Shown here: one piece after another, positions 1 to 7,842 of the stretch
Layout: every line of letters begins with the position of its first letter
How positions within the stretch are numbered: position 1 is the first letter of the stretch
Source of the DNA: an uncultured Gelidibacter sp.
GTDB lineage: Bacteria; Bacteroidota; Bacteroidia; Flavobacteriales; Flavobacteriaceae
Direction: 5' to 3'
Assembly (NCBI RefSeq): GCF_947500795.1
Contig: NZ_CANMTE010000001.1
Location: forward strand, 620,001 to 684,000
DNA: 64,000 bases
The notes under the pieces: model-generated
Database searches by the model: none
Told to the model about the DNA's origin: nothing
Seen by the model: only the letters and a program-made list of their open reading frames with translations
Made by a program: the position numbers and the translations under genes

Positions 1-316
1 TGCTTAAAAGTGTGGTCTCCGTCAGTGCTTGTACGTGATATGCAGATGGCGTTTGGGTTAGGAATGAATCGTAAGCACTTACAAACTGATCTTTAAAACT
101 AAAGCCAAAAGTGATTTCTTTTTCTGGATTGTCTTTAGGAATAAACAAACGCACGACACCCGATTCTATAAACGAAATATGATTTTCAATCTCGTTGACT
201 TTTAAAAAAATAGTCTTCTTAGGAATAACACGACGGTGCAATTTTGAAGTGAAAAAATCCCAATCTTCGTTAGATATGGTTGCAATTTGATCAAGATATG
301 CTCTGATTTGATTCAC
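1..316 (-). CDS. Crp/Fnr-family regulator, N-terminal part (partial)
   Basis: Only about 105 N-terminal codons are visible; the gene runs off the window at base 1. The readable product has the beta-strand pattern of a cyclic-nucleotide-binding-like sensor domain (RRVIPKKTIFLKV, then ESGVVRLFIPK, then a GFSFKDQFVSAYDSF stretch). This resembles the Crp/Fnr regulators common in Flavobacteriaceae; the HTH half is not in view. A GTG start at 316 is chosen because an in-frame stop lies seven codons upstream with no ATG between, and a good promoter ends about 30 nt before it. It is transcribed in the same direction as norB but behind norB's terminator, so it is probably a separate unit. The ligand is unknown. 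Confidence 0.75.
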   Translation of the reverse strand, partial: MNQIRAYLDQIATISNEDWDFFTSKLHRRVIPKKTIFLKVNEIENHISFIESGVVRLFIPKDNPEKEITFGFSFKDQFVSAYDSFLTQTPSAYHVQALTETTLLS

Positions 317-346
317 GGTGATGTTATGAGGGTTTTATGAAAAGTG

Positions 347-376
347 CAAAGATAAGTATTTGGCTCGGTTTAGCAA
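347..376 (-). promoter_or_regulatory. Promoter of the Crp/Fnr gene
   Basis: On the minus strand TTG (374-376) is followed after 19 bp by TATCTTTG (347-354), an exact match to the Bacteroidota form TTG-N19-TAnnTTTG. The GTG start lies about 30 nt downstream. A perfect 10-bp palindrome TTCGATCGAA sits just upstream at 378-387 and could be an operator. Confidence 0.7.
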
Positions 377-496
377 TTTCGATCGAATCAGTTTGACATA
401 GAAGATGTAAGCAGAAGTATTGTGTCACAAGATTTATGGTGAATAAAAGAGCATTCAACACCTTGAAATTATAAGAGTAGTTAAGGTTAAATAAAA

Positions 497-525
497 AAGA
501 GGCCAGTATATACTACTGACCTCTT
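497..525 (-). terminator. Terminator after norB
   Basis: An inverted repeat (AAGAGGcCAGTA / TACTGaCCTCTT, one mismatch) begins about 20 bp after the norB stop. Read on the minus strand it is followed by a run of T, as in an intrinsic terminator. Confidence 0.75.
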
Positions 526-544
526 ATATTCATATTAAAAGTAA

Positions 545-2773
545 TTAATGTCCAACTTTTTTTCTTTTGAAGTTATAAAGTGTTTCATCTATAGTAAACC
601 AGCAGAAGTAAAAAATTCCCACTGAGAAAATAACATCTCCAATCATGCGTAACCATTTTAAGGTTTGGACAACAGGAGAGTATAGTAATTCCGAATCTCT
701 CGCAAATGAATAGCCTTGGGTTATGGAAGTGTACGCTTGAATAATCCCAATTGGTAATAAACTAAATACAACCATGGCCACCAATCCGATGTTTAACAAC
801 CAGAAAGCACGTTTCAATTTTGTGTTTTGCCATACACGATCAGAATAAAAGCGGAGGCAAATAATAATAAAGCCCATACCTAACATGCCATATACTCCGA
901 ATAAAGCGGTATGTGCATGGACTGCCGTGGTATTTAAACCTTGAATATAATACAGTGCAATGGGCGGATTGATCAAGAATCCGAAGACACCGGCACCAAT
1001 AAAATTCCAGAAGGCAACGGCAATAAAGAAAAAGATCGGCCATTTGTATTTCTGAATCCAATCTTTACTTTTTAATAGGTTCCAGTTTTCTCTAATTTCA
1101 AAGCCCATTAAGGTTAAAGGCACAACTTCTAGCGCACTAAATGTGGCGCCTAGTGCGATGGCCTGAACTGGGGTCCCAGAATAGTACAAATGGTGTAAGG
1201 TCCCAATAATACCTCCTGCCAAAAATATGGCTGCCGAAGCTACAGAGACACGACCAGCAGTTTTTGTAGAAATCACTTTCATTCTCGAAAATATAAAGGC
1301 GATTACTACGGTGGCAAACACTTCAAAGAAGCCTTCAACCCACAGGTGAACTAACCACCATCTCCAATAATTTATAACCGGTAGACTACTATTTTCACCA
1401 TACATTAAACCAGAGAAAAAGAACAGACCTATGGCCACGACTGAAACGAGTAAGATAATTATAAGATCTCTAGATTCATCTTTCTTATTAATGGCGTACA
1501 TTAAATGTCTTCCCACCATTATCACCCATAATACAAGGCCAATGGCTAAGAAATATTGCCAAAAACGACCTAAATCCATATACTCATAGCCTTGGTGCCC
1601 AAAGAAGAAATTGGTGGTTAAATCTAGGAACTGATGTACTCCCAACCATTCTCCAAGCATAGAGCCTAACACAATAATTATTAAGGCGAAGAACAGGAAG
1701 TTGATGCCAAAAACCTGATATTTCATCTCTTTCCCTGAAATCATCGGGGCCAAGAAGAGTCCAGTAGCTAACCAAGTTGCGGCAATCCAAAAGATAGCCA
1801 GCTGCGTATGCCAGGTTCTGGTGATGGAATAGGGTAAAAATCGTGACAGATCATATCCAAAGAAGGCTTGCCCTTCTACAGTATAATGCACGGTGAGTGC
1901 CCCTAACACCACTTGTAAGGCAATTAGCAAGGAAATGACTATAAAATATTTTAACACCGCTTTTTGCGAGCCAACTAATTGCAAGTTTGACAATGGATCA
2001 AAATCTGGTTTTTCTAAAATCTCGCCCTTTTCGTGATTTCTTAAATAATAATACGTTAAGATTCCGATGAATAATAACAGTAATACAATAGATAAACCGG
2101 ACCAAATAAGGGAGTCATCAGTGATTAAATTGTCAATTAAAGGCTCATGTGGCCAGTTAGACGTATAGGTATAATCTTTTTCCGGTCGATTGGTACTAGC
2201 TGCCCAAGACGTCCAAAACAAAAAGGCATTAAGTTGTCCTAATTTTACGGTATCAGTTAAAGCACCTTTCGGAATGGCATATTGCTCATGTCCATCAGAA
2301 AAAATAGAACTGTAATGGTTGATGTTTTTTGAAATAGCATCCCAGCGTACCTGAGATATAGTGATGGTTTTGGTAGTTGGATCAAAGGTGTTTGTTTTAA
2401 CATCTTTAATTAAACGGGCCTTGATGGCTGCTTTTTTTTCTACATCAAGGTCGTCATAAGCGGTATTGTAATCCGTTTGTGCCCAATGCTCAAGCATATA
2501 TACCGCTTCTTTATGTATCCAATCTGCCGTCCAATCAGGAGCCACATAACTTCCGTGACCCCAAATAGATCCAACTTCCATACCTCCGATAGACTCCCAT
2601 ACATTTTGTCCAATCTGAATATCGGCTTTGGTGTAAACTACTGTGTTGGTTTCTTTAATAATGACCTGTTCAGGGATGGGAGGTTGGGTTTGATATACCT
2701 CAGTACCAATCCATATGAGGACGACAAATGACAATACAACTACGCTAATAAAGGCGATCCAAATTTTTCTCAT
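545..2773 (-). CDS. norB: Quinol-dependent nitric oxide reductase (qNOR), single subunit
   Basis: 742 aa, the usual size of single-chain qNOR, which reduces 2 NO to N2O in the cytoplasmic membrane using quinol. Residues 1-30 form a membrane anchor. Residues 40-210 form the periplasmic domain that replaces NorC; no CxxCH haem-c motif is present. From about 220 there are 12-13 membrane helices of the haem-copper oxidase fold. Conserved ligands are visible: H322 and H621 (low-spin haem), H619 (high-spin haem), and H476, H527 and H528 for FeB, with the NOR-type glutamates E480 and E484. It lies 20 bp behind the cupin gene and is probably co-transcribed with it. No nitrite or nitrous-oxide reductase is in the window, so NO detoxification and partial denitrification remain equally possible. 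Confidence 0.95.
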   Translation of the reverse strand: MRKIWIAFISVVVLSFVVLIWIGTEVYQTQPPIPEQVIIKETNTVVYTKADIQIGQNVWESIGGMEVGSIWGHGSYVAPDWTADWIHKEAVYMLEHWAQTDYNTAYDDLDVEKKAAIKARLIKDVKTNTFDPTTKTITISQVRWDAISKNINHYSSIFSDGHEQYAIPKGALTDTVKLGQLNAFLFWTSWAASTNRPEKDYTYTSNWPHEPLIDNLITDDSLIWSGLSIVLLLLFIGILTYYYLRNHEKGEILEKPDFDPLSNLQLVGSQKAVLKYFIVISLLIALQVVLGALTVHYTVEGQAFFGYDLSRFLPYSITRTWHTQLAIFWIAATWLATGLFLAPMISGKEMKYQVFGINFLFFALIIIVLGSMLGEWLGVHQFLDLTTNFFFGHQGYEYMDLGRFWQYFLAIGLVLWVIMVGRHLMYAINKKDESRDLIIILLVSVVAIGLFFFSGLMYGENSSLPVINYWRWWLVHLWVEGFFEVFATVVIAFIFSRMKVISTKTAGRVSVASAAIFLAGGIIGTLHHLYYSGTPVQAIALGATFSALEVVPLTLMGFEIRENWNLLKSKDWIQKYKWPIFFFIAVAFWNFIGAGVFGFLINPPIALYYIQGLNTTAVHAHTALFGVYGMLGMGFIIICLRFYSDRVWQNTKLKRAFWLLNIGLVAMVVFSLLPIGIIQAYTSITQGYSFARDSELLYSPVVQTLKWLRMIGDVIFSVGIFYFCWFTIDETLYNFKRKKVGH

Positions 2774-2793
2774 GTTTTCTAATAGGTTTGGGG

Positions 2794-3132
2794 TTAGTCT
2801 ACAACATTATTAACGCGTTCAACACTGTCATTTTTTGATAGCGATAAGCGTACAATGGCGTCTTGGGTACAGTGTAAATCGTGAGGCACATTCGGGTCTA
2901 AAGCGATTAGATCCCCTTTTTTAAGCTGTAGTGTTTTGCCCTCTACGCCAAAATCTATAGATCCTTCAAAAATTTCTACAACAATAGAAGAGGGGGCTTT
3001 GTGTTCTTTCATTTGATGGCCTTTGCGCATCGTAATTCTAATTTCCTTACTGTGGTCGCTTTCCAATAAAACGCTGATGGCAGGCTTGTCCGTTTTATAG
3101 ACCAATTGGTCTGTAAGTGATGCTGTTTTCAT
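2794..3132 (-). CDS. Small cupin-domain protein
   Basis: 112 aa, one cupin barrel with no signal peptide. The second cupin motif is readable (GDLIALDPNVPHDLHC, about residues 79-94), with a possible metal-binding histidine; the first motif is weak. Single-domain cupins of this kind often accompany nitrosative or oxidative stress genes in Bacteroidota, but no substrate can be named. It is the first gene of a two-gene unit with norB (20 bp gap). A palindrome resembling the one at the Rrf2-type gene lies 34 bp upstream of its ATG, which suggests shared control. Confidence 0.75.
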   Translation of the reverse strand: MKTASLTDQLVYKTDKPAISVLLESDHSKEIRITMRKGHQMKEHKAPSSIVVEIFEGSIDFGVEGKTLQLKKGDLIALDPNVPHDLHCTQDAIVRLSLSKNDSVERVNNVVD

Positions 3133-3165
3133 AAATTATAAGTGTATTATTATTAATTAATATAA

Positions 3166-3184
3166 AAAGGTCTTTTTATCCTTT
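3166..3184. promoter_or_regulatory. Candidate Rrf2-type operator in front of cupin-norB
   Basis: AAAGGTCTTTTTATCCTTT is an inverted repeat (AAAGG-N9-CCTTT) between the cupin gene and the Rrf2-type gene. A related element stands in the promoter of the Rrf2-type gene at 3566-3584. Read in the opposite direction both contain AGGATAAAA followed by CCTTT, although the spacers differ by one base (9 and 10). Regulation of norB through it is an inference. Confidence 0.5.
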
Positions 3185-3199
3185 ATTGGTGTAAATAAT

Positions 3200-3526
3200 T
3201 TAAATTTTTAAGTGGAATGGCTGTGATTTTGTGTCATTGGCCAACAGTATTGATGTGGTGTTGTGTAACATATTTTCAAATCCTTCTCTAATTCCTGCAA
3301 ATATTTCCTTCAAAGTTTCACGTACTATAAAAGAACTGCCATATGAACTTTTTGGAGATTCGAAGAGATTGCACTCTGCCAACTGATCCAAAATTTCAGC
3401 TTTAAAAGCAGGAGGGAAGTCTTCCGCTTTTAAAATAGTTATTACATTCATTTTTTCTCCAAAAAAAGTTAATGTTGCTCTAAAAATGACGGCTCTTAAT
3501 CCGTACTCACAAGACTTAGAAAACAT
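3200..3526 (-). CDS. Shortened Rrf2-family regulator without the cysteine cluster
   Basis: 108 aa. The N-terminus MFSKSCEYGLRAVIF is the typical start of flavobacterial Rrf2 regulators. It is followed by a recognition-helix-like segment (FPPAFKAEILDQLAECNLF, about residues 37-55) and by the family C-terminal helix (IREGFENMLHNTTS). Normal members are about 135-150 aa and carry three cysteines for an Fe-S cluster between these parts. Here that segment of roughly 30 residues is missing and the wing is abnormal, while the reading frame stays open. It may be a decaying gene or a regulator that no longer senses through Fe-S. The original role next to norB was probably NO sensing (NsrR-like). A consensus promoter overlapping a palindrome precedes it. 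Confidence 0.65.
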   Translation of the reverse strand: MFSKSCEYGLRAVIFRATLTFFGEKMNVITILKAEDFPPAFKAEILDQLAECNLFESPKSSYGSSFIVRETLKEIFAGIREGFENMLHNTTSILLANDTKSQPFHLKI

Positions 3527-3543
3527 AGTAGTGAATTAGTCTG

Positions 3544-3584
3544 CAAAAGTAAATCAAAAATCAATAAAGGACAATTTTATCCTA
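3544..3584 (-). promoter_or_regulatory. Promoter of the Rrf2-type gene with overlapping operator
   Basis: On the minus strand TTG (3572-3574), 20 bp, TACTTTTG (3544-3551) matches the Bacteroidota promoter. The palindrome AAAGGACAATTTTATCCT (3566-3583) covers the TTG element, the arrangement expected for autorepression. The leader would be about 12-18 nt. Confidence 0.6.
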
Positions 3585-3640
3585 TATAAAATTACTAGTA
3601 TTTTCTATATTGATTTATGTGGTTGAATGCCAATAAATTA

Positions 3641-3763
3641 TACTACATAAAAGTCAACTCAAATTGCTATTATAGATTAGTTATTTAAAAAGTCATACTT
3701 TGAAAAAAATGCGCTATGTTTACGATTCATCAGAATTTATACCATATTACATAAAAGTCGTAC
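3641..3763. repeat. Direct repeat pair upstream of the symporter
   Basis: TACTACATAAAAGTCAAC (3641-3658) recurs as ATTACATAAAAGTCGTAC (3746-3763), spaced 105 bp, in the 300-bp gap before the symporter gene. The core TACATAAAAGTC is identical. They could bind a regulator of the uptake locus. No consensus promoter was found in this gap on the plus strand. Confidence 0.35.
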
Positions 3764-3834
3764 CCTAAGAATTGAAAAAAAAGATAACAATCAAAACATA
3801 AAGTTTGTTATTTGTTTTCAAACATTTTAAAGTA

Positions 3835-5343
3835 ATGATTGCATCAGAAACCTTAGTGACTTATATGTGGATTTTATTGGCTGTTTACGCAGCGGTCATT
3901 TTATTTTTTGTGATTAGAGGTGCACGGAAAAATAAAGATCTTCAGGATTATGCGGTTGGGAATATTGGGTTCCCTGCTTGGGTAGTCGGATTATCTTTAG
4001 CAGCATCTATGACCAGTGCGGCAACCTTTATCATCAATCCAGGATTTATAGCGCTATACGGTATTTCAGGTGTGATTTCTTTTGCATTAGTACTGCCCAT
4101 TGCAGCGTTTATTTCGTTGATTGTGTTTACCAAAGGTTTTGCCAAACAAGGGAAAGCCGTTAAAGCCACTACAATGGCACAATGGATTGGAAAGCGTTAT
4201 GAAAGTAAAAACTATGCTATTTTCTTCGCGTTTGTCGCGCTCTTATTAATGACATTTATTGTATTGATTAATGTTGGACTTACCCAAGTCATTTCAAAAT
4301 CTCTGAATGCAGAACCTTTTTACGTGTTGATGGGGATTACCACGTTTGTATTTGGATATATGATGTTTGGCGGTGCAAACTCTATGGTATATACCAATAC
4401 TATTCAAGCAATAATCATGTGTATTGTGGCCATCATTTTAATTGGCTCTGGTGCGGAATATTTTACGGACGGGATAGATGGTTTTATGCAAAAATTAAAT
4501 GCTATCGACCCTAATTTAACTAAGCCAACCAATCCATCAAGTTTCCTTTTTCGTGATTATTTTGAAATTATCGTCACCCAAATTGTCATAGGTGTCGCTA
4601 TTGTTTGTCAACCGCACATCATCACCAAATCCTTATTATTAAAAGATTCAACTAAAGTAAACACGTATCTTATTAGTGGAATATCGTTTATGGTCATCTT
4701 CTTTTTGGTGGTTATTGTTGGGCTTTACGCCCGTATCAGTTTTCCGGATTTCACCGTCAACGGCACAACCTTAAAAATGGATGAAATCATTCCAACTTAT
4801 GTAGTCACAAAATTCTCCGTAGGTGTTGGACTAGTAATTGTGGTGGGGCTAATTTCCGCAGGATTATCTACCTTGGAGAGTTTGATACAATCCTTATCCA
4901 TCACCATTACATCAGATATTATTAATCCGCTGTTTAAGGATAAGTTTACTAAAAACACCATTTCTATCAATAAAGCGGTAATCGTAGTACTAGGAATTGT
5001 GAGTTTCCTGTTGAGCTGGAACCAAATTAAAAATCCGGATATTAGTGTGGCTATTTTCGCGCAAAACGGTGTGTATGCCTATTTTGCCGCTGCTTTTGTA
5101 CCGGTGTTATTCGGAACATTCTTGAAAAACGTTTCTACAAGGTCTGTCTTTATTGCCAGTATCACCGCTATTGTGGTTCATTTTGGAATTTATTATGGCA
5201 GATTAACCCCGTATATGCAAGAGCCGGTTAACAATCCTGGAGTATCTGCAGCAATTGGAATTGTAGTATCACTCATTGTAGGGTATATATTTTATAAATT
5301 AGACGAAAAGAAACAACGTGGACACATTAGATTGGATAGCTAA
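3835..5343 (+). CDS. Sodium:solute symporter (SSS family)
   Basis: 502 aa polytopic membrane protein with about 13 hydrophobic helices, typical of the PutP/SSS family that couples Na+ entry to uptake of small organic solutes. The segment GLISAGLSTLESLIQSLS lies in the region that forms part of the Na+ site in family members. I take the ATG at 3835 (MIASETLVTYMW) as start; upstream in-frame TTG (3805) adds an implausible ten residues. The next gene starts inside its last codons, so symporter, acyl-CoA synthetase and hydrolase form one tightly overlapping operon. The substrate is therefore probably a carboxylic or hydroxy acid that the synthetase activates; this is inferred from context only. 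Confidence 0.85.
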   Translation: MIASETLVTYMWILLAVYAAVILFFVIRGARKNKDLQDYAVGNIGFPAWVVGLSLAASMTSAATFIINPGFIALYGISGVISFALVLPIAAFISLIVFTKGFAKQGKAVKATTMAQWIGKRYESKNYAIFFAFVALLLMTFIVLINVGLTQVISKSLNAEPFYVLMGITTFVFGYMMFGGANSMVYTNTIQAIIMCIVAIILIGSGAEYFTDGIDGFMQKLNAIDPNLTKPTNPSSFLFRDYFEIIVTQIVIGVAIVCQPHIITKSLLLKDSTKVNTYLISGISFMVIFFLVVIVGLYARISFPDFTVNGTTLKMDEIIPTYVVTKFSVGVGLVIVVGLISAGLSTLESLIQSLSITITSDIINPLFKDKFTKNTISINKAVIVVLGIVSFLLSWNQIKNPDISVAIFAQNGVYAYFAAAFVPVLFGTFLKNVSTRSVFIASITAIVVHFGIYYGRLTPYMQEPVNNPGVSAAIGIVVSLIVGYIFYKLDEKKQRGHIRLDS

Positions 5344-6823
5344 ATGGGCGGATTATACGCCTGAAAAAATTGCAATCACTTCGTATGACTCGAATAAAAG
5401 TTATACGTATAGCGACTTACACAACTATGCCAATCAATTAACTAAAAAATTTGCTGCACTCCATATAGAAGAAGGTGACAGAATAGCTGTGTTATCTGAG
5501 CACGGTTTGGAATATATTGTACTGTTTGTGGCGTGTCAGAGAATGGGCGTGATTATGGTGCCTCTAAATTACCGACTGTCGCAACGTGAGATTTCAAAGC
5601 TCATTGCCGACTGTACGCCAAGTTTACTTATTTATAATCATAACCATCAACCTAAAGTAGCACAACTCGCCAATCAAAATTTAAAAACAATTTCGTTTGA
5701 TGCCTTAAGAGATTACTATGAATCCCCTAGTGCTACTCCAGTAAAAAACTTCGAGATTAAAGAGGATAATCCTTTATTTATATTTTACACTTCCGGCACC
5801 ACGGGTACTCCAAAAGGCGTTATTTACACCAATAAGATGTTATTTTGGAACAGTCTCAACACGTCTATGCAACTCGGAATCACTTTTAGGGATTCTACCA
5901 TTAACATTTTGCCTCCTTACCACACTTCTGGGTGGAATGTATTTATCACACCTTTATTGCACAAAGGTGCTCATATAGGCATGTTAGAGAAATTTGATGC
6001 TGAAAAAACCTTGTGTTTGTTAGAACTTAACAAGACCACCTTGTTTATGGCGCTTCCAACAATGCTCTTGATGATGCAAAAAGCACCTATTTTTAAAAAT
6101 GTTAACCTCCGCAAATTACGTTATATCATTTCAGGAGGCGAGAAAGTCCCTTCAGAACTCGTTGCCTATTGGAAAGAAGAAAAAAACATTTACATCAGGC
6201 CAGGCTATGGTTTAACGGAAGCCGGACCAAGCATTACCTCGTTACATCATAAAATGGCGCATCTTAAACCAAATTCCATTGGGAAACCCAACTTTTATTT
6301 AAGTATAAAAATCGTCAATAAAAAAGGAGATGTGGTGCCGCCAACTGAAGTAGGGGAACTGTGCATTAAAGGCGATATTGTTACCCCTGGATATTGGAAT
6401 AATTCGGTAAAAACAAATAACAAAATAAAAAAAGGATGGCTTTTTACGGGCGACTTCGCCTATAGTGATGCAGAAGGGTTTTTGTATATGAAAGGCCGAA
6501 AAAATGACATGTATATTTCAGGTGGCGAAAATATTTATCCGCAGGAAATAGAAACCCAATTGGAAGCTATGGAAGCTATTGATAAGGCGGTAGTGTTAAG
6601 TGTAAAAGATGAAAAATGGGGCCAATGTGGCATTGCCTTTGTAGCCTCATCAGACGAACAACTCTCTGTAGCTGAGATCAGGACATTTTTAAAACCCAAT
6701 CTCGTCGCATTTAAACATCCTAAGTATATCTTTATATTAAACGACATTCCGCAGACAAGTTTAGGGAAAGTATCCCGAAAACAACTCTTAACGTACTATA
6801 ATACAATCACAGCCAACCCATGA
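5318..6823 (+). CDS. AMP-forming acyl-CoA synthetase
   Basis: 501 aa, full length for the ANL adenylating family (acid + ATP + CoA to acyl-CoA + AMP + PPi). The phosphate loop FYTSGTTGTPKG is at residues 156-167. Further on are GYGLTEAGP, the hinge region GWLFTGDFAYSDAEGF, the RKNDMYISGGENIYP motif, and a C-terminal GKVSRKQL with the catalytic lysine. A GTG start at 5318 gives the family-typical N-terminus MDTLDWIAKWADYTPEK and overlaps the symporter by 26 bp; its own stop overlaps the hydrolase ATG by 4 bp. No signal peptide, so cytoplasmic. Chain-length preference cannot be read from sequence; the neighbouring hydroxybutyrate dehydrogenase makes a short-chain or hydroxy acid plausible. Confidence 0.9.
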   Translation: MDTLDWIAKWADYTPEKIAITSYDSNKSYTYSDLHNYANQLTKKFAALHIEEGDRIAVLSEHGLEYIVLFVACQRMGVIMVPLNYRLSQREISKLIADCTPSLLIYNHNHQPKVAQLANQNLKTISFDALRDYYESPSATPVKNFEIKEDNPLFIFYTSGTTGTPKGVIYTNKMLFWNSLNTSMQLGITFRDSTINILPPYHTSGWNVFITPLLHKGAHIGMLEKFDAEKTLCLLELNKTTLFMALPTMLLMMQKAPIFKNVNLRKLRYIISGGEKVPSELVAYWKEEKNIYIRPGYGLTEAGPSITSLHHKMAHLKPNSIGKPNFYLSIKIVNKKGDVVPPTEVGELCIKGDIVTPGYWNNSVKTNNKIKKGWLFTGDFAYSDAEGFLYMKGRKNDMYISGGENIYPQEIETQLEAMEAIDKAVVLSVKDEKWGQCGIAFVASSDEQLSVAEIRTFLKPNLVAFKHPKYIFILNDIPQTSLGKVSRKQLLTYYNTITANP

Positions 6824-7755
6824 AACAGCTAAGCTTCCTTTTCGCATTTATTCTTATTAACGCTTGTGTATATTCTCAAAAACCTATGAAAGAGCTACTT
6901 TCTGATTATGATTTTAAAAGCCAAATGGTTACAGTGGACGATTTGGAAATCAGTTATATCAAAGAAGGTTCAGGAGAAAAAACATTGCTTTTTGTACATG
7001 GGTTGAGCAGTAATGCTGATGCATGGTCTAAAAATATTGATGTTCTTAAAAATGAGTATACCTGTGTGGCTTTAGATTTACCTGGTTATGGAAAATCATC
7101 TAAACCTGAGGCAGATTACACAGCATCATATTTTGCTGAAGTTGTATACAAATTTATTGAAAAGTTAGCCTTGAAAAACATTATTTTGGTAGGTCATTCA
7201 ATGGGTGGGCAAGCAAGTGTTAAATTGGCTGTACATCATCCTGAAACTATAGAAAAACTGATTCTTGTGGCACCAGCAGGTTTAGAGCAGTTTTCTGAAG
7301 CTAGCGGTAACCTTATGAAATCCTTTTTAACACCGGAATCTGTTAAAAACACCACGGATGAACAGATTGTAAAAAACTACGCCTTAAATTTTCATGATCA
7401 GCCTGAAGAGGTTTCAAAAATGATAGCGGACAGAATCCGAATTAAAGAAGCTTCAGATTTTGATGCCCATTGCAATGCCATTGTCAACAGTGTTTCTGGT
7501 ATGTTGAATGATCCAATTCACAACGACCTCAAATCTATTTCGCAGCCCACATTGGTTATTTTTGGAGATAAGGATATGTTGATTCCAAACCGTTATTTTA
7601 ATCCAACGCTCACTACTAAAGCGGTTGGTGAAATCGCGTTAAAGCATATTCCAAATGCTCGTTTGGAATGTATTGAAAATGCAGGTCATTTTGTACAATT
7701 TGAAAAGCCATCTGAGGTTAACGCACTCATTCAAGAATTTGTGTCTGGATACTAA
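6820..7755 (+). CDS. Exported alpha/beta-hydrolase
   Basis: 311 aa. An N-terminal signal sequence (about residues 1-19; the C16 context ILINAC could also serve as a lipobox) points to export. The alpha/beta-hydrolase core has the oxyanion segment LLFVHGLSSNADAW, the nucleophile elbow GHSMGG with S127, an acid in FGDKDMLIP and the histidine in ENAGHFVQFE. It is probably an esterase or lipase-like enzyme acting outside the cytoplasm. ATGA overlap with the synthetase gene makes translational coupling likely. Together with the symporter and synthetase this reads as: cleave an ester outside, import the acid, activate it. The exact ester is unknown. Confidence 0.85.
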   Translation: MKQLSFLFAFILINACVYSQKPMKELLSDYDFKSQMVTVDDLEISYIKEGSGEKTLLFVHGLSSNADAWSKNIDVLKNEYTCVALDLPGYGKSSKPEADYTASYFAEVVYKFIEKLALKNIILVGHSMGGQASVKLAVHHPETIEKLILVAPAGLEQFSEASGNLMKSFLTPESVKNTTDEQIVKNYALNFHDQPEEVSKMIADRIRIKEASDFDAHCNAIVNSVSGMLNDPIHNDLKSISQPTLVIFGDKDMLIPNRYFNPTLTTKAVGEIALKHIPNARLECIENAGHFVQFEKPSEVNALIQEFVSGY

Positions 7756-7829
7756 ATCAATTTTAAATTTAACATCATTCTATTTTTTTAGAATCACAAG
7801 TACGGTGCCTTATAACCTAAAGTTTCTGC

Positions 7830-7837
7830 TATATTTG
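7830..7837 (+). promoter_or_regulatory. -7 promoter element directly before the 471-aa gene
   Basis: TATATTTG matches TAnnTTTG and ends only 5 bp before the ATG at 7843. Transcription would begin at or beside the start codon, giving a leaderless or nearly leaderless mRNA. No clear TTG element is seen at the right distance, so this is tentative. Confidence 0.4.
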
Positions 7838-7842
7838 AGACC

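Noticed and set aside
3805-3834. TTG start for the symporter, adding ten residues
   Set aside because: The added residues MLFVFKHFKV do not fit the family start, and an ATG at 3835 lies directly before the first helix.
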